Assembly (NCBI RefSeq): GCF_014851395.1
Contig: NW_024040152.1
Span: 16,779,308-16,843,307 of the forward strand
Direction of reading: 5' to 3'
DNA: 64,000 nt
DNA from: Micropterus salmoides
Lineage: Eukaryota; Chordata; Actinopteri; Centrarchiformes; Centrarchidae
Shown here: positions 1-12,744 of the stretch, in pieces
Layout: every line of letters begins with the position of its first letter
Numbering within the stretch: position 1 is the stretch's first letter
Notes under the pieces: model-generated
Told to the model about the DNA's origin: nothing
The model's input: only the letters and a program-made list of their open reading frames with translations
The model's database searches: none
Translations under genes and position numbers: made by a program

Positions 1-151
1 ACCCCAAGCACGCCCGCAGTGTTACTCCCCTCCTCCTCAAGACCCAAACCCCTTCACTCTCTACCTGGCATGGTGACGTCGGGGCTCTCCGTCGGTCCAC
101 ACTTCTTCGGTCCGAGAAGAGGAAAACAGAAATATATCGGCGAGGCCAGGT
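1..151 (+). other. possible partial exon at the left edge, gene unknown
   Basis: Frame 1 is open from the first base to a consensus donor (AG followed by GTGAGC) at 152, with an ATG at 70 in the same frame and G at +4. The flanking DNA to about 290 is very GC-rich (G runs and CG dinucleotides), unlike the AT-rich sequence that follows, and a CRE-like TGACGTCG lies at 72-79. This could be the end of a coding exon of a gene lying mostly to the left, or the 5' end of one with its promoter. The three acceptor-like sites I tried downstream (near 719, 882 and 913) reach stops almost at once in the continuing phase. I do not recognise the peptide. Confidence 0.25.
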
Positions 152-3100
152 GAGCTCTGCGCTGGGTCGTGCGTTGCTGGCTTTCCGTGCTGAACACCGC
201 TCTGCGATGCGACGCGCTGGAGAGGTGGGGGCGGGGCGGGGGGCGCGCGGAGGGGCAGTGGGAGGAGGCGGGAGGCGAGGATGTGGCATACCTCAGAGGC
301 TCCACCGCTCAGCTAACTATGCCAGTGTCTTCCCCGCACAAAGTCACCCATCACCATATAATATTCAGCACTCTCAGGCACGTAGAGCGTGTTTGTGCTG
401 TTAATAGTGACTTTATAGTGACCTTGCCAAACTTAATGGTGTCTTTAAGATCCATCTTCTTTATCTAGCCTCAGGCCAAATAGTTCTGGCAGAAGTGATA
501 TTTATTATATCTTCTAGAATGTATTTTTCATCAAGCAACATGTAAACACATCTGCATCAAAGCATTTTTGCTTACCTGCAAAATACTCTACAGAGAAAAA
601 ACATTTTAAAATATAATCATGTAGGGTAAAGAAATTAAAATAAATATTGCAGGTATGTGTTGTCTGACACGCCTCACATCTTTGCTGTTAAAATAACCTC
701 ACACCACCTTTCTTTCCAGGACTGCCTGAGCCTAATATAGTCATCATTCTGTGAATAATCTTCACCCTCTAAAAGCTGGAGGGGCATGTCTTGCCTTCTC
801 CTGTTTGGTCTCTTCTTTCTATTTTTCCTTTCCTGTCACTTATCTTTCAATAAATGTCCATTTTTGTTTCTTCTTCTCTAGGCACTGAAGTAACCTCAAA
901 TCCCCATCCACAGATTCAAATACACATGAGCAAGATAGGAAGATGGGGAGGGATGAAAGAATGTGGCAGGTAAGAGGAAGAAGTGTAGCCAGGTAGACAT
1001 AAGTTGGGGCGAACATATAGAAACTTGCTGCTAATTCTGGATATTGCAACATCCTCACTGCGGGCCATGCTGAGAGTCGGGTGCCTGGCGACAAGAGAAA
1101 TGTTTGTGATTTGGATGATGAGGGGTGGAGCGAATGCAGCAAATAAAGAGGGGTACAGGACTCAAAAAGCAAGAGTGGGGGAGGGGGGTCAGAAGAGCGT
1201 GGGAGGATGGGAGGGATGGATAGGGGAAGAGTAAACTAAGTAAACAGGAGTGCAGGATGGAGGGAGGAGGCGGTTGCCGTGGTGACTAAGAGAAACCAGA
1301 AAGCTCCAGGAGGAAACGACCTGTTTCTCCTTCATTTAGTCTATTTTCATCACCGATACACACAAAGAATACACATGCGCAGCTGGCACACAGCACACAC
1401 GTGCACACGCACACGTGCACACACACACACACACACTCATGCATAAATGCACACAAAGCATACACACAAATGTACATATGCATGCACACATAGGCAAACT
1501 CTTTCACTGTAGTCTTCCTCTCTCTCATGCTATCTTTATACACTGTTCCTCTCTCCCTCTTTTCTGTACAGTCCACCTCTCCTCTGCAGTGAATGAGCTG
1601 ACCTGACAGTGCTCCTCCTCTGCACTGAGTGCTGTGAGTCTCTCTGAATTATTTAAAAGCTGGGACCCCCACAAGTGCTTGTCTTCCCCTAACACCCCCT
1701 CACCCTCTCTCCCCTCCTCTCTCTCTCTCTCGCTCTCTCTCGCTTCTTTCCTCTGGTCCTTCCTCTCTTGCTGTCATTCTGTCTTCAGGTGGCTGCTATT
1801 ACTTGGTTCTGTCATATCTGGGCAACACTTTGATTAACAATGTACAAATCTGATCTATGAATCACAGACTATACACAGATTAATAGTGTAGACAAAGTAT
1901 AAGAAATTATTAGTTACAGTGCTGGAATTTCAATACTGTACAGTTTTGAGGTACTTCTGCTTGATCTTACATTATACTTCTTTACTGTATTTCAGAGAAA
2001 AATGTTATACTTTTTGTTGTTACTTTGCATTTTAAGATTTTGCATTTAAAACTTATGTATACCATCCAATGTGATGTAGTCTTACTGTTATAGATTCAGT
2101 GATCCAATGCTATAAAAAGTAGTAGTAGTAGATTAGCAATAATAATCACTTCATATAATTTCTAAGAAAATAATTTTGGTACTTTTCTGTAAGATTCTGC
2201 TTGTGTAGTTCTGTTTATGTAATCTGTATTTTTATTATTTTGGTATTCCTGCTATTATGTAAGTAATAATTAAGTAAATGATCTGAATCAGTCAGGTTAT
2301 GGTTACCCAAGGAGGATTAAATCAAGAGAAACTGGACTTGACTGAAGATGCTTCACACTGCTATCACCCCTCAAATGTCTGGATACTTCTTCCACCACTG
2401 ATAAGTTGGTGCAGGTGATAGAAATTATGCATACCATTGCTGCCCTGTGAAAACCATGCATCTCCAAAATGTGTTGAGCAATGAAAAACAGCCCTGTTTT
2501 CAACTATGTGATGCAATGCAGTTTTCAGACCCTAATGGGTTTTTAAATGGTTTATTTAGCTTAAGAAGTAGGATCATTTTCTCAGCCCATTAAGGAACAC
2601 ATATTCCTTCAGTTTATCTAAAAAATAAAAAATAAAAAAAACTGATACACATGGTAGACAGCAATGATATGTAAGACCAGGAAAACTCAAATGAGCATTA
2701 AAGACAAGATGAGATAAGCTTTACCATTTACAAAATGTAACATTCCCAAAAACAGACTGACAAGCACTGCAAGATTCATGTCCAGCACCCCAGGCCTCTT
2801 GTTTGTTATGACCTACTTTTTGATTTAATTAAGAGAGGAGGTGATAGGGGTGATAGTTAGCACTGTCTGTTGTTGTGTAACATTGCCGCTTGTGACACGC
2901 TGGGTAGTAGAATGGCCAAAATCAGGGATGGGTCCTCAACTGTAAAATACTGGGTTCAGGCTCACACAAAACAGATTATCAGCCCTGCTGAAGTATCTTC
3001 CAGCACCAAAGTCTAACCTGCACTTTGACCCATTGAGGAGTTGTCATACGATCAATAAAGCACTCCAAAATTGACTTTGTGAGCTGACAGGAAGAGGCGC

Positions 3101-3507
3101 GAATTACTTTTAACTTACTCTGACATTACATGTTGCTGCACTCCATTCACAAACCAGGCAGGCTATTCTGTGGGGGAGCTACATTGCTAGTATGGCACTG
3201 TGGCCACTGTTCTTCATAGCTCTTTTTATATTGCAGCCTGTCTCTCCTCCCTCTTTCCCTTCCTCTCTCCTCCCTCTCCTCATTCCCCATAGAGATGGCC
3301 CTACCTCACTCTAAACTAATCACCATGGCAACCTGGTAATCCCTGAACAGAAAAATCCTGACTCGCGCTCCTTCTATCTCTCTCTCTCTCTCTCTCACTC
3401 ACACACACACATACAAACACACACACGCATAACAGGACTGCATGCACATAAATGAACACATGGGTGCACACATGGGCACACTTGTAATCACACTCACCCA
3501 TGTGAGT

Positions 3508-3509
<2 letters not shown>

Positions 3510-3545
<36 letters not shown>
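3510..3545. repeat. CA dinucleotide microsatellite
   Basis: About 17 uninterrupted CA units follow a GCGCACACAC junction. A second CA run (3398-3426) preceded by a CT run lies about 100 bases to the left. Confidence 0.95.
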
Positions 3546-3548
<3 letters not shown>

Positions 3549-4525
3549 AAAAGATACTCATGCAAACTAATACACTGGTGTTTACTGGTAAGACATATCT
3601 TACCACAAACACACATGCTTCATTGTGAGGATAAAGCTCCTCTGTATTTTGTGAGAAGCTTCATGCGTGCGTCTTGGTGAGGATTTAAATACACCACGTT
3701 TTGGGTTGTGTGAATAAATGATATTTGTGTGTGCACTATTTCTGTGTGCTTATGCATGTGCTCATGTTTGTCTGTATTTGTTGGCTACAAATAGGTGAGT
3801 ACGTGTGCATGCATGAGATTGCATGTGTATAACTGTAATTGATTTCACACTCAGGTCAATGGTTTTACAGCTAAAAGAGAAAAGCACACAGATTTACTCT
3901 GGTTAGTGTCTCATCTCTTTTTCACCGCCTTTTTCCTTGAACCCTGCTTTGACTTTTGCTTCCCGCATGTCTATTAATAACAGTTTATATGAATTTTATT
4001 TTATTTTATGAATAAAAGTCTTACAACAATAACATACAGCCCACTTCGGTGCGCAATTGTCAAAAATCTGACAATATACAACAATCCCTTCATACATACA
4101 CTATTTATGCATAGGTACATTTTAGGGTGAAGCAGATCAGTTAATTCACAAAAGTAAGATAGTCTTTTAATCACAACAACCTTGTGTTACATTACAGTGA
4201 AGGCACAAGAATGGACGATGATATTCACATATTTATTTTGCACTGTTACACTCAAACAATTTTGCTGACTAGGTACTGTAATGTTAAAAGACCCTTCCCA
4301 CTACACTAGTTCTAATTATCTAATCAATAAAGCTCTTTCTCTTGACAGAGAGAGTGATGGCAAATGATTTTCAGGTTAGATCGATAGGCTGACTGACATG
4401 TCAGATGGATGAATGAATACACTCTAATCAGGTGTATTCATCTCACAGATAAAGCGTAATTGGATGGCGTGGTGCTAATTGATGATGCTAGCACCTCTGT
4501 TTAAGGGCATCCCATGAGGAGATTT

Positions 4526-4550
4526 TGTGTGTGTGTGTGTGTGTGTGTGT
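4526..4550. repeat. GT dinucleotide microsatellite
   Basis: An uninterrupted GT run of about 12 units, just beyond the probable 3' end of she. Confidence 0.9.
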
Positions 4551-4596
4551 AGATTTTAGTTTGGGAAGAATTACCACTATACCAGTGTGATCAAAG

Positions 4597-4602
4597 TTTA
4601 TT
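4597..4602 (-). other. candidate polyadenylation signal of she
   Basis: TTTATT on the plus strand reads AATAAA on the minus strand, about 210 bases downstream of the she stop codon. It is the nearest canonical hexamer; another at 4232-4237 would give a longer 3' UTR. Confidence 0.5.
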
Positions 4603-4811
4603 GTAATGTATGACTTTGACCACTAGTCAGTGCCTGGAAGGGATATAAGGGATACATTAATGAAGTGCACAGGACAATCCAAAGCAGCATATCTTTGAGT
4701 ATGTGTGGATGTATTAACAAGTTAATGTGTGTGCATTTGTGCATACATGCGTATTACAAGTCTCATTTATGTATTTATGTCCCAGTGTGTTTGCTTGTCC
4801 TTTACGCATGT

Positions 4812-6861
4812 TCAGTGTTGCCTGGGCACAGGATGCTGCAGAGTCATGTGCTCTGCTCCAGTGAAAGGCAGCCTGTGTGTGCAGTAGTGGTGGACCAGCT
4901 CAGGGATACTGGAGAAGACGCAGCTGCTCTGATCCAGGGTGAAGCCCAAGCCCTTAACGCTCTTAGTCTGGGCCACAATGATGTGCACACAACTCTGACT
5001 GGTCCTAATGGAACAAGACAGAGTGAAAAACACACAAAAGGAAAAGATATATTTTCAGAAGAGACAGGCAGTCACAAGACACACAGCAACAGTTGAGAGG
5101 TATAAGCTGCTGAAGAATGGAAACATAATATAGATGCTGTGACTAAAACCTTTGCACTCTTATTTCCCCGAATGAGGCTGTGCATATCCCAAGTTCAGTG
5201 GATGTGTAAATGAGGTTAATGATGTGGACTCTCAAATGAATGAGCAGTGTATAACAAATGTGCACTCAGGCACATGCACACACGCGCACACATGCTTATA
5301 ATTGCACACAATTGTACCACAGGATTTTAGCCATTATCCTAGAAAACCTGTTCCTGGCACGCTTATGAGTAGTATCTACTCTACAAATGACACATATTCT
5401 CATGCATTAACACCTTAGAGTTTGCCAACACAATGCCAGTTACTGTAGCTCCTTAGTAACTCCTAAAAAAAAAAAGCAAAACACAGGCTCAATCACTGTT
5501 AAAGGAAAAGTTAAAGCTAAATATATTTTGTCTATAAAATAAACATAACGTGCCATGCCATGCCCATATTCAAACAGGACTGTTTGATGTCAAATTAAAG
5601 AATGACATGTAGCATTATTAAAGAAAATATTAAAATCAGAAAAGCATATTTGATTTTAAAGCAAAATGTTTCCCACTTTCACCATTGTAACTCTAAGCCC
5701 AAGAAAAACTGAGATTGTGATGCAGCAAAACAAATGTAGATAAAAATAGAGCTATAAATAAATATGTCCTACATGTTGCATTATATGGCCTGCATGTACC
5801 GTGTTCAACAAACACACTCAAATGAAATTCATGTACACACGTCCGTGCACTCACTTCAAAGCGATGGAGTACTTGCTGGTTCCTGATTCACTGTCTCTCA
5901 CCAGGAAGCTGGCTTCCCTGCAGCGCTGCAGCTGAGCCTCAGCCTGCTGCCGACTCACACTGCCATGGTACCAGCTTGATGAGGCGAGAGAGTGGGGTGG
6001 GGGATGCAGAGAGAGAGACAGCAGTTCACTGACATATAGCATGGTGACATATGGAGATAAGTCATATGTCAAGTTACTGATAGGTGATGATGGTGAGAGG
6101 GGAAAAAATAGAGAGAGAGACTGATGGGAGGAACGAAACGCACAGACACCAACAAAGATTTACAGTCGTCATAAATCAAACAGAGAGATATATTGTAGAC
6201 TGAATGAGTTAATAATGTCAAAGTGAACTTGGGAGGCCAAAGAGATAAATAAAATAGACAAACATAACGTATGTAGCTGTGCAGGGTGTCAAGGGAGGCC
6301 TGTTTGGACACAAGGTGGTTCTGACAGTGGCTGCAGGTTAAAGCCATATATAAACTGTATGTGGCCTTGATGCTTGGAGGCAAAACATACTGACATTCAG
6401 TCACAACATGAGAGGAAAAAATGCTAATGTGCTCTGATCATGTTCCCCACATGTTCCATCTGAAACGAGTGGCCATGCTCAATGACATGAGTCAAGCAGG
6501 TTCACAGTTAAAACGAGTCTCTCCTGTCAATTCAAGCATGACTTCAAAGGTGCAGCTCCCTCCCAGCAGTTATGTTCAGCAACTTATCAAGGGCAGCTGC
6601 TGGCTCACGCTTTTAGTGATAAATAGCAAATTTTACTTAAAAATGTTTAAAGTGCCAAGTGTAAAATATATGGGAGATTTTGGCCAAGAAGACTGGCAGT
6701 CTCTGAGCTGTATTTGACATTGTGATTCACCAGATCAGATCTTGCAGGAAATCTGCTTGATTGCTCCACAACTTTTGCTAAATTGATTTTCAACCAAAAC
6801 TGAGGAGGGCGCTGTTCTTCCACAGTTTCTAACAGGAACAGATGGAAAGGTAAAAGCCTAA

Positions 6862-6905
<44 letters not shown>

Positions 6906-9900
6906 TTATTCTTTACTGTCATAACAAATACAAGCAGAGCAACACAGAAAGTAGACAGGGGGACAAGAAGTACATTACTGTGCAGAATTTATGAGAAATG
7001 TTTCAACACCATCAAAAGAAAGATTTACAAACACAGAGACTCTGGAGTCTGTCCTGTGGGTTTTAGAGTTTCTAATTCATCTGACCTGCATGTCTTTGGA
7101 CTGTGTGAGCAAACCAGAGCACAGGAGGAAACCTACATAAATGCATCTTTGATTTGAACCCAGACTTTTTTGATGTATAGAGAGCCAGAATGCCACTCCT
7201 TAAATGTATAAATATTAATATAAAAAAATTATTTGGTATTTATACTGAGGTATGTGAAAATTTAATTATAATTTTTTCCTACATTCTTTTTTTGGAGGGT
7301 GGGGGTTTCCTTTTTGTCCTTTTTAGCACATTATATTCTAGCCAATGGGGTCTATTGAATGTTAGACAGTGATGATGACCTTAATGGGTTGAAATATTGC
7401 CAGTTTCAGTCCAATAAAGTTTTGGAGCAATAATCCAGTGTGTAGATGCTTTCATATTTTTCCATTACTTAAATGTATATACAACATGTGCAACATCTCC
7501 CTCCTTACCTCTGCTTCTCCAGGGGCAGGCTGGGGTCCGCTTTGGCTGCCTCCCCATCCAGTGGGGCACTGAGGGAGGTAGGAGACGGAGGGGAAAGCTT
7601 GTTAGGACTAGAAGAGGGTGAGAGGGATGAGAGTTTGAGGGTGGGGAAAGAGGGAGATGGGGGTGTGAGAGGGGAGAGTTTGAGAATAGGAGAGGAGGGA
7701 AAGGAAGGAGAAGAGGGGGAGGATGGAGAAGATGGTACAAGTGTTTTATTGTTCCAGTTCTTCTGCCGCAGGGTGTGTTGCTGCTGCTGCTGCTGCTGCT
7801 GCTGGCGGACAGAGGTTGAACCGCTCTCTTTAGTGGGAGAACAATCCACTGCCTCGAACTGAGCTGAAGGAAGCAGGAGAGACAATATCAACCTTTCATA
7901 ATAAAATTCTATCAAAGCATGCCAGAGCTACCAAAGTAAACACATCTCTGGAAATTGATTCCGCAGGATTGTTTTGTTTCCTCTCTAAAACAAACACAAA
8001 AATGTTGTGGCATTACTGTACAAATAAAACTCATGGCATCCTTCCTCCACACCCCAAACCCCCGCCCTTCCCATCATCCCACTCTCCCTTTCTCCTCTAC
8101 CTGACAGCGCTCTAACAATGTCCTCCTTTCTCCACTCCCAGGGCAGTTCGTACTCTCCAGCAGGACGGACGTCAGACTCTGGCCGTGTGACAGGGATCCA
8201 CACCCCCCCACTGTCGCCTTCCAGCCCGCCCTCATATGGTGTGTCGTAGATATTTGGGGGCTTGGGCTTTCCCTCTTCTCCCTTCCCCTCTCTCTGGCCT
8301 CGGTCCAGCAGAACACACACTTTCAGCAGGTCTTTGGAGCCCCGTCTACGAACCTCTACAGCAGAATTGTCATGTGATTAGTTAACAGTATTGAGATGAA
8401 GGGTTTTCACTTTCACAATAGACAAAGCGTTGTATCTCCTAAAGGACTCACAACACTGTCATCTGCTTTTGTTAAAATGTTAGGTGTTTTTTTGTTTTAG
8501 AAAAGTGTAATGTTTTGAGCCCAAAGTGGCTCCTCTGCTTTTTGATTTGTGTTTTTTTTAATAACTGTGCATCTAAAAAGAGCTGGTTTGGCCTCAAAAC
8601 GTCACAAAGAAGAGGTTTTAAATGAAGCAGAATGAGTCCTTTGGGAGATAGAATTCATTGTTACAGCTTTTTGGACTCACACTTGGACAAAAGTGTGCGT
8701 GTGTGCATGTGTGTGTGTGTGTGTTTTCACACATATAATAGAAAAAGCAGTTACCAGCATGATGTCGTGTCATTGTTTTAAGTAGATGAGCTGCTTTGTA
8801 GGCAACAGAGTCTCCCCTTCGGTTTGAGTTACCACACATTAAACATATCTCAAACAAATTCATATCTGTAATATGGCAAAATAATGGTATGTCACTTCAT
8901 ATTAACTCATTCTGTAAAATAATCATGTAGTGAACTTCATTGAATCAATAATACAATCGTGAGCCCTTCTACTCTAGGTTAACATCAATACATTTTTCAC
9001 CTAAAAAAGCCTGTAGTCAGGTGTGCACTTTTTGAAAGTCCCAGTCTTCATTTGCATAATACATTATCCATACATACACTCATATTTCTTTTACTTTATG
9101 CTGGTAAGTTTGTCCTTCAACTCAAATTTCAGTAGCAGTTTATTTGTTTGTTTTTTTAGATTTCAGTAATACAGAAACTGAATGCATGATATCATCACTA
9201 GTTTGAAGCAGAGGTTGTAGACTAATACTTGTGTTCACTGGGCCAACTCGATTAAGAAAAATCTCTCTCTCTATAAATTGCATTTGTTGCATTTTTGCGG
9301 GGGGATTTCACTTGTTGTGTTTCTTCACTGTCTGACAGGTAGCCTGTGTGTCTGCACCATTGTGTGACCAAACAATGGAGCTACAAGAAGAAAAGGTCAA
9401 CACAGCAGCTGATTGGCTGGCTGACCAGGCCACTTCCTGGCTGCTGGGAAGTGAATGGGCGAGACCAAGGGGGGACCTGCAGGTTTTGGGAAGGGGTGAG
9501 GGGGTCTTTCAATTCTCTTCACACGTAAGGGACCATAAAGTATTTTGTGTATGTATGTGTCTATGTGTGTGTGTGTGAGGGGGGGGGGGGGGCACTGTGG
9601 CCAACTTCCTATCAAGAGAATGGGGCAAAGGAAACAGAAGCAGGAGACAGGAAGTTGGAAGAGGAAGCTGCACCCATTGTCCCTGCACAACACTGTTCCT
9701 ATGGCAACCGCCAGCGAAGTCAGCAGAGAGACTAAGGGTCTAGTTTGGCTCTAAATCCCTTTAAAATTGCCCTTTAGCAGGAATGTGACATCGTGTGAGT
9801 GCAGAGAAACTAGTTTGTGGGAAAAGTGATCCCTTGCTTGCATATAAGTCACTAGCTTATCAAAGAGAAACTCACTTATTGAACTCACTTATTTCAAACA

Positions 9901-11348
9901 CATTACTGTATGATGATACAAATGAGACCTGTCATTATCAAAAAAGCCCTGACAATGCGAATGTGCCCTTTGAACAGAGCTGGCATGTATTGTTTTTCCT
10001 GTCTATATTTCAAATTCAGTGATTCTGCCCATATTCAGTTAGATTTTTGATGATGTATAGTACTCAACTGCATGAATTGACAGTTATGGCAAACTCATTA
10101 GAAAGTGCAATCTCCGACAAAACAGTCCAAAACTCAGAGAGCAGCACTGAGTCGAAGAAGGATTGGTTTGAATATTTCGCAGTAAATACATTAGTAAAGC
10201 ATTATACGCCCATAATGTAACTGTAGTTGCTGTGATAAGACGAAAGCCCTGAGCTCACCTGTGATAATGACCTGGGCATCATAGGGCTCCATGTACCCAT
10301 CATTCACTCCTGCTCTCTCAGCCTCTCTCTGCTCCTTGGTTTTCTCTGCATCAAAAGGATCTGCGTAGTCCTCCAGGATAATCAGCTGTGGGAAGGAAAA
10401 GGCCCGTCAGAAAAGCACAATGCTGGGCTGCTATAGGACCTACTCAGATGTTACATTTACCTGGAGACAACAGAGCAGGAAGGCGGGGATGGATCTGATA
10501 CAGGGTGTGTGTGTGTGTGTGTGTGTGTTATCCATGACATGAGTGACAAGTAATGGAACGACAGGCAGAAATACTTGTGCAAATAGGTCAGCACATTGTA
10601 TTTGCCTGTTTGATCTAAAACAATGTCGTGAAACTGCATTGTATTCTTTTGAAAGCAAAGGAAACCAAATACAGGGGTATGAACTGAGGTGGGGAGTGAA
10701 AACCCAAAGGAATGCAGTGACCTCAAGCCCACGATGATTTTTTTTGCACTGTACAGTATATTGAATTTGAATCTGAATCTGCTATGACCGCTTGTGTCTG
10801 GTTTTGTTTGCTTCTAAATAAATAGCAGATGAAATAAGCTGATCAAAAGATCGTGCATGGCGTTTACATTAGCTGCTGTTCCATCTCTAGAAGTTACTCA
10901 CCGTTGTTTTAATGTCAGACCTTCCCTTTTCGTTCTCGGGCTGCTTCTGTTCACTTATCCCGTTGAGTTTGGGGGCCTTGTCTTGTTTGTCCACTTTGAT
11001 CATCCTGCTGATGTACGCCTGCGCCAAACTAGAGGTCCTGACCTGGCGGTTCTCATCTGATGTTCCAGTCTCGACCTTGGAGATCTTGCGACCTTTTCCA
11101 GTTGTGAGACTATCCCAGACAGTCCCACCAGAACCAGCGTTGTTACGACCCAGTTCTGTTGCCGAATTTTTCCTATTTCTCCCTGCCAGTAAAGCCCCCA
11201 CTCCCCCATCTTTACGCTGATTTCCTTTCAGACTGTCACGAGAAAACGAGGGTTTGGGTCGAGTTTGTGGACCAGATTCAGATGCCGAACGGACCCTTTC
11301 ATTTCCGTTCTTTAGGTTGATGGGAAAATCTCTGAACCATTTTGCCAT
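4812..11348 (-). CDS. she: SHE: Src homology 2 domain-containing adaptor protein E
   Basis: Six coding exons read on the minus strand: 11348-10902, 10385-10259, 8355-8101, 7863-7509, 5974-5855 and 5004-4812. All junctions keep phase, giving 498 aa (I recall human SHE as about 495 aa). The N-terminus MAKWFRDFPINLK is the SHE signature, and the first exon also has the RKNSATELG motif and a SRDSL motif. Exon 2 encodes ILEDYADPFDA and GYMEPYDA; exon 3 encodes IYDTPYE and the EYELPWEW block that precedes the SH2 domain in this family. The SH2 domain (about residues 395-490) starts at WYHG, keeps the phosphotyrosine-binding arginine in FLVRDSES, and ends with GAEHMTL. The start at 11348 was preferred over an upstream in-frame ATG at 11375 because it aligns with the family N-terminus. 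SHE belongs to the SHB/SHD/SHF adaptor family, which links phosphotyrosine signals to downstream effectors. A nine-glutamine tract and Ser/Pro-rich repeats in exon 4 are unlike human SHE as I recall it. Confidence 0.94.
6862..6904. repeat. TA dinucleotide microsatellite in she intron 4
   Basis: About 21 uninterrupted TA units between she exons 4 and 5. On the minus strand it lies within the long intron 7508-5975. Confidence 0.95.
7078..7165. repeat. fragment of a dispersed fish repeat
   Basis: The segment contains CTGCATGTCTTTGGACTGTG, then AAACCAGAGCACAGGAGGAAACC and GAACCCAGAC in order. I recognise this word order from a repeat that occurs widely in fish genomes. The copy is diverged and truncated, within she intron 4. 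The family assignment is from memory. Confidence 0.5.
7779..7805 (-). repeat. CAG triplet repeat encoding a glutamine tract in SHE
   Basis: Nine pure CAG codons on the minus strand encode nine glutamines (about residues 297-305) at the start of she exon 4, between the PWEW block and the Ser/Pro-rich linker. The run of identical codons suggests recent triplet expansion. Confidence 0.85.
9579..9592. repeat. 14-base G run after a GT tract
   Basis: A GT-rich stretch (about 9545-9578) runs into 14 consecutive G residues, in she intron 2 between exons 2 and 3. Confidence 0.85.
10505..10529. repeat. GT microsatellite in she intron 1
   Basis: About 12 GT units between she exons 1 and 2. On the she sense strand it is a CA run about 120 bases upstream of the exon 2 acceptor. 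Confidence 0.9.
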
Positions 11349-12489
11349 GGCTGTCAATGTAGTAACACTTTTCACCGATTTATATCAAACAAATATGATA
11401 TCTTTTCTCGCATTAGCGGTCCCACTAGAACTGAATTTGATCCGCCAACTGCTCCAACTTTACGCACAGATATTTTACGCACGCCTCGGTTAAAGTTACT
11501 GTGACCTGAAATTATTACAATCGCCTAGTCATCAAATTTAGAGAGCCCACTTCATTGTGTTAAACTGATTTCTAGCGTCTGGAACCCCTCACAACTTCTG
11601 GTGCGTCTTGGAAGTCATTGGCCAGTGACTCTTTGCTGCTGTCACCCTGCACTTGCAGTAACAACTATCCCTGGAGTTTGAAAAGTAGCTTCTGGAGAGC
11701 GTAAACTCGAAAGAACTCGAAGTTTTTCTTTGAACCCAGTAAAGATCCCATTCCCGGAGCGTGAGATGGTGCGTCCAGTCTGTAGACCAGATGAAGTGAT
11801 GAGATGGAGAGGAAAGTTGTGTAGGCAGACTGTGGGATGTCGCTGGATTTGGGGGAGGGGCTGTACTGGAGGGGGTAGGAGTTTTACTGTAATCATTTCA
11901 ATCATTTCATTACACCGCTGAAGCTTCTGAAAACCTTCGACCATTATCAGTTGCTGGTGTAATGCCAATAGGAGCCTGGCAATAAGATATTAAGTGAATC
12001 ATACTAAAATATTGAAACAAGCTAAGTGCCATCTGAAAACAACCCACACCCACTTACCTGAATAAAATATCTCTAAAGTAACAGTACTTCTACTGGAGTA
12101 GAACACTGCATGTACATTCAGCTGCTGCTAATTTCTGTAGTCGGTTACTGTTGTTGGAGGTCGTGTACTTGCAGCGAAGCGTGGTCAAGGGTCCTGGATG
12201 ATGCTGCCCAGCTGGTAGATAGTTGCGCCATCTTATGGTAAATTGGAAAAACAAACATATGGGAGCACCAGTCTGTATTCATCTTGGTCCGTCACTGATC
12301 CTGACAAATTTTTGTTTATCTGTGTCACACCTGTCGTTTTTTTTTGTTTGTTTGTTTGTTTATTTTATCTAGGCTATCTCTTAAAATGCGGGCATCCGTT
12401 TTTCAGGGTAAATGTCATAAAGCGGTGCGGCACAATGAATGACTGACGTAGAGACCAATAGCAAACGCAGCTCACATCTATAGTCCCGC
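11349..12489. promoter_or_regulatory. shared upstream region of she and cgn (divergent promoters)
   Basis: About 1.1 kb separates the she start codon on the minus strand from the cgn first exon on the plus strand. A CCAAT box in she orientation is at 11621-11617, about 270 bases upstream of the she ATG. A YY1-like AAGATGGCGC lies at 12234-12225 on the minus strand. No coding exon is evident in between. That both transcription starts lie in this interval is inferred from the gene models. Confidence 0.5.
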
Positions 12490-12744
12490 CTATGTTAGCT
12501 CACTGGTCCAATCACAGCGCTCCATCCGGAGAGGCTGGGCGGGACAGTTACATCCCCGACAAAAAGGTAACAGGTTGCAGTCGCCTGCATAATGAACTTG
12601 TTGCTGTGTTGATTTGCTTTGGAGGAGTTGTTTTTCCACCCACTTGTTGCGTGGACTTTGACGAATGTCTGAGAATATATTTGAGTTATCATCGACATAA
12701 GAGAAGTGTCAAAGAGGAGCAGAGGAATAACTTCATAGAAAAAG
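12490..12744 (+). promoter_or_regulatory. cgn core promoter and non-coding first exon
   Basis: A CCAAT box (12508-12512) and a GC box GGGCGGG (12537-12543) precede a moderately GC-rich stretch that ends at a consensus donor, AAAG followed by GTAACT, at 12744/12745. The next fitting plus-strand acceptor before a cingulin start is at 20241-20242, so this is the likely 5' untranslated first exon of cgn. The transcription start is not determined; it is probably between 12545 and 12600. Confidence 0.55.

Larger units (their letters stand above)
152..4596. other. intergenic DNA, no supported gene
   Basis: After a GC-rich patch to about 290 the sequence becomes AT-rich. It holds CA-rich microsatellites (about 1387-1437, 3398-3426, 3510-3545), pyrimidine tracts (1711-1745, 3376-3397) and a GT run (4526-4550). 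Open frames here are short and are either translated repeats or lack partners with compatible splice sites. I see no gene, RNA gene or intact mobile element. Confidence 0.6.

Noticed and set aside
4665..5096. 143-codon plus-strand frame over the last she exon
   Set aside because: It is the opposite-strand shadow of the SH2-encoding exon.
10912..11220. Plus-strand frame over she exon 1
   Set aside because: Antisense shadow; the minus-strand frame matches the SHE N-terminus.
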